Source of the DNA: Oscillospiraceae bacterium
GTDB taxonomy: Bacteria; Bacillota; Clostridia; Oscillospirales; Ruminococcaceae
Length of the DNA: 6,705 nt
Assembly (NCBI GenBank): GCA_020024475.1
Contig: JAHHTS010000115.1
Location: forward strand, 1-6,705
Direction: 5' to 3'
In this document: positions 4,675 through 6,705 of the stretch, in pieces
How the letters are laid out: every line of letters begins with the position of its first letter
How positions within the stretch are numbered: the first letter of the stretch is position 1
The notes under the pieces: generated by a model
Seen by the model: only the letters and a program-made list of their open reading frames with translations
What the model was told of the DNA's origin: nothing
Database searches by the model: none
Position numbers and translations under genes: made by a program

Positions 4675-6000
4675 ATGAAAGAACAGTTAAAAGTTGCAAT
4701 TGTTGGAGGTGGATCCACTTGGACACCAGGTATTTTAAATGCATTTGTGAGACATAAAAATAAATTCCCACTAAAAAAATTAGTGCTATTTGATAATAAT
4801 TTGAAACGGCAAGAACCGATTGGAAGATATGCTGAAATTTTATTTCGTGAAAAGTATGAAGGTGCAGAAGTAGTATATACGGATAACAAAGATGAAGCAT
4901 ATTTAGATTCAGATTATATCATGGTTCAAATTAGGACTGGAGGATATCCAATGCGTGAAAAAGATGAAAAAATCCCACTGCAATTTGGAGTGATTGGACA
5001 GGAAACTTGTGGACCAGGTGGTTTTGCATATGGAATCCGATCTTTGGAAGATATGATAGAAATGATCAAGGATATTCGGGAAAGAAATAAGGATGCGTGG
5101 ATATTAAATTATACAAATCCGGCAGCAATTGTGGCATATGGCTTACAGAGAGTATTCCCTGACGACGATAAAATTTTGAATATTTGTGATCAGCCCATTA
5201 ATCTTCTTAATTCATATGCAAAATTGTTGCATATGGATCCAGAAGAGTTAGAGCCTAAGTATTTTGGCTTAAATCATTTTGGGTGGTTTACAAATTTGTA
5301 CGATTGCGAGGGCAAAGATTATTTACCGAAACTAAAAGAATTAATTAAAAGTAATGGTTTTTTGCCAGCAGATGCAGAACAACGTGATAAATCATGGTTG
5401 GACACCTATGCATTAGTAAAGGATATGGTAGAGGATTTTGATGAGTATGTACCCTCTACATATCTTCAGTACTACCTGTATCCAGAATATAAAGCTTCTC
5501 ATTTAAATCCAGATTATACAAGAGCAAATGAGGTTATGGATGGAAGAGAAAAACGAGTATTTTCTGAATGCAAAAGAGCCTATGAAAACAACTCTGTAGA
5601 AGGAATACAGGTTGTGCAAAATGAAGCACATGGTGATATGATTATTTCAATCGCTGAATCAATTTATAGAAATGAAAACAAATATTATATTGTTATGGTA
5701 AGAAATGATGGAATTATTGAAAATTTGCCAAATGATGCGGTTGTTGAAGTTACATGCCTGTTAGGAAATCGAGGACCAAAGCCATTTCATGTAGGGCCAG
5801 TGTCAACATTTTATAAAGCTTTGATGGAAAATCAATATGCTTATGAGCGTTTGACATGCGAAGCATTTTTTGAAGGAAGTTATACAAAAGCATTACAGGC
5901 ACTAACATTAAATAGAACGGTTACGGATGCAAAAAAGGCACGCAAGATTTTAGATGCATTAATTGATGCAAATCAAGAATATTGGCCAATATTAAAGTAG
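4675..6000 (+). CDS. glvA: Family 4 glycosidase, GlvA-type 6-phospho-alpha-glucosidase
   Basis: The 441-residue cytoplasmic enzyme should hydrolyse the phosphorylated disaccharide delivered by the permease, using the GH4 redox mechanism with NAD+ and a divalent metal such as Mn2+. Visible features are the dinucleotide-binding loop GGGSTWTPG (11-19), IRTGGYPMREKDE (86-98), GQETCGPGGFAYG (108-120), NYTNPAA (145-151), CDQP (171-174) with the metal ligand C171, GLNHFGW (198-204) with the metal ligand H201, TYLQYYLYPEY (262-272) with the likely catalytic tyrosine Y263, and TRANEVMDGRE (282-292). Alpha-acting 6-phospho enzymes such as GlvA and MalH carry CDMP at the metal cysteine, and beta-acting ones carry CN(V/I)P. 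CDQP here fits the alpha group with one unusual residue. Similarity to GlvA runs along the whole length, which is near normal. An AGGAG site lies 9 bases before the ATG. The deacetylase gene begins 8 bases after its stop. The symbol marks the family; the natural substrate is unproven. Confidence 0.9.
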   Translation: MKEQLKVAIVGGGSTWTPGILNAFVRHKNKFPLKKLVLFDNNLKRQEPIGRYAEILFREKYEGAEVVYTDNKDEAYLDSDYIMVQIRTGGYPMREKDEKIPLQFGVIGQETCGPGGFAYGIRSLEDMIEMIKDIRERNKDAWILNYTNPAAIVAYGLQRVFPDDDKILNICDQPINLLNSYAKLLHMDPEELEPKYFGLNHFGWFTNLYDCEGKDYLPKLKELIKSNGFLPADAEQRDKSWLDTYALVKDMVEDFDEYVPSTYLQYYLYPEYKASHLNPDYTRANEVMDGREKRVFSECKRAYENNSVEGIQVVQNEAHGDMIISIAESIYRNENKYYIVMVRNDGIIENLPNDAVVEVTCLLGNRGPKPFHVGPVSTFYKALMENQYAYERLTCEAFFEGSYTKALQALTLNRTVTDAKKARKILDALIDANQEYWPILK

Positions 6001-6008
6001 GTGATGCT

Positions 6009-6705
6009 ATGACAAAAATGATTATAAATGCTGATGATTTTGGATTAAGCAGAGGTGTTAACTATGGGATTGTCGATGCGTTTAAAAATGGAATATTGAC
6101 GTCTACGACGTTAATGATGAATACTCCAGGGTTAGAACACGCTATAGAATTAGCGAAACAATATCCAAATCTTAAAATCGGTTTACATCTAAATATTGCA
6201 TTGGGAGAACCATTGACAAAAGGGCAGTCATTAGTTGGTCAAGGAGGTCAATTTATTAAACCCAAAAATCTAGATCCAAACCACTTTTTCTCTGAAGAGG
6301 AAGTTTATGATGAGATTGAAGCGCAATATGATAAATTTCTATCGGTGTTAGGGAAAAAACCAACACACCTTGATTCTCATTTGTTTACAACTGATTCAAA
6401 CAGTGTGATGGAAAAATGTGCGATACGACTTGCTCATAAATATCATATTCCATTACGGAACCATGACATCAAAGGATTTCAACACGTTAGATTTGTTCAA
6501 TATAGAACATATCAAGCGGAAGTAGGATTACATTATATTTATGATCACATTCAAGATATTGTTAAGCATGATTATACTGAAATAATGACACATCCAGCGT
6601 ATATGGATTCATACATTATGAATTGTTCTTCATATAATTTAAAGAGATTAGAAGAATTAGATTTTTTAACAAGTGAAAGAACAAAACAAATGGTAAAAGA
6701 TTATA
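6009..6705 (+). CDS. chbG: ChbG/YdjC family carbohydrate deacetylase, 3' end outside window
   Basis: The first 232 residues of a metal-dependent cytoplasmic deacetylase are present; the family is usually about 240-260 long, so only a short tail is missing. Motifs are INADDFGLS (6-14) with the acidic pair D9-D10, GLHLN (58-62) with H60, THLDSH (119-124) with H120 and H124, and MTHPAYMD (193-200). Together these form the expected metal and catalytic site. Many relatives read HLDSHxHxH, while this one has HLDSHLFTT, a modest departure. In E. coli, ChbG removes one acetyl group from phosphorylated chitobiose so that the GH4 enzyme ChbF and the regulator ChbR can act on it. The present gene is the third in the operon, with the AGGTGA ribosome binding site overlapping the glycosidase stop, which implies tight co-expression. 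By analogy it would deacetylate an N-acetylated phospho-disaccharide before or after cleavage; that role is inferred. Confidence 0.88.
   Translation, partial: MTKMIINADDFGLSRGVNYGIVDAFKNGILTSTTLMMNTPGLEHAIELAKQYPNLKIGLHLNIALGEPLTKGQSLVGQGGQFIKPKNLDPNHFFSEEEVYDEIEAQYDKFLSVLGKKPTHLDSHLFTTDSNSVMEKCAIRLAHKYHIPLRNHDIKGFQHVRFVQYRTYQAEVGLHYIYDHIQDIVKHDYTEIMTHPAYMDSYIMNCSSYNLKRLEELDFLTSERTKQMVKDY

Noticed and set aside
4604..4900. Two overlapping minus-strand open frames near the permease-glycosidase junction
   Set aside because: Both are antisense to the strongly supported glycosidase start and have no ribosome binding site or recognisable domain.

Overview
This AT-rich window looks like chromosome from a low-GC Firmicute, most likely a gut clostridium of the Lachnospiraceae type. 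The evidence is the base composition, the strong AGGAGG-type ribosome binding sites, a rho-independent terminator after each transcription unit, an IS66 remnant of the kind common in these bacteria, and a phosphotransferase sugar operon of Bacillus/Clostridium style. The genus cannot be fixed from sequence alone.

Bases 1 to about 1850 are a graveyard of defence-type and mobile genes. The window opens inside a broken gene for a TIR-like (CAP12-type) domain protein, which has an internal deletion and an in-frame stop. Three bases after its final stop an internally deleted IS66-family element begins (326-712); it still carries its left end, a decayed TnpA gene and a probable right end. Next comes what I read as a decayed type III (ToxIN/CptIN-like) toxin-antitoxin locus: a good promoter (772-800), a short RNA that can fold into an H-type pseudoknot (839-882), a terminator (898-928), and a toxin reading frame (946-1317) with no start codon and three or more internal stops. 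A 49-codon open gene of unknown function (1342-1491) and a frameshifted fragment (1553-1848) follow. Bases 1849-1977 hold nothing I can recognise. The interval 597-945 has no protein gene; it holds the right part of the IS66 remnant and the promoter, RNA and terminator of the type III locus.

Bases 1978 to 6705 are an intact sugar-use locus, all on the plus strand. An RpiR-family regulator has its own promoter and a strong terminator. An intergenic region of 236 bases follows, rich in inverted repeats: five GTGTA/TACAC-like half-sites 9-10 bases apart, a CTTGTA/TACAAG repeat over a candidate promoter, and a cre-like palindrome. Then comes a tight operon: a PTS EIICB permease, a GlvA-type family 4 glycosidase, and a ChbG/YdjC deacetylase cut by the window end.

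The inferred pathway is as follows. The permease, with an EIIA supplied from elsewhere, imports and phosphorylates a disaccharide. The GH4 enzyme hydrolyses the phosphorylated sugar inside the cell. The deacetylase suggests that at least one natural substrate carries an N-acetyl group. The RpiR protein probably senses a sugar phosphate through its SIS domain and controls the operon from the repeats upstream of it.
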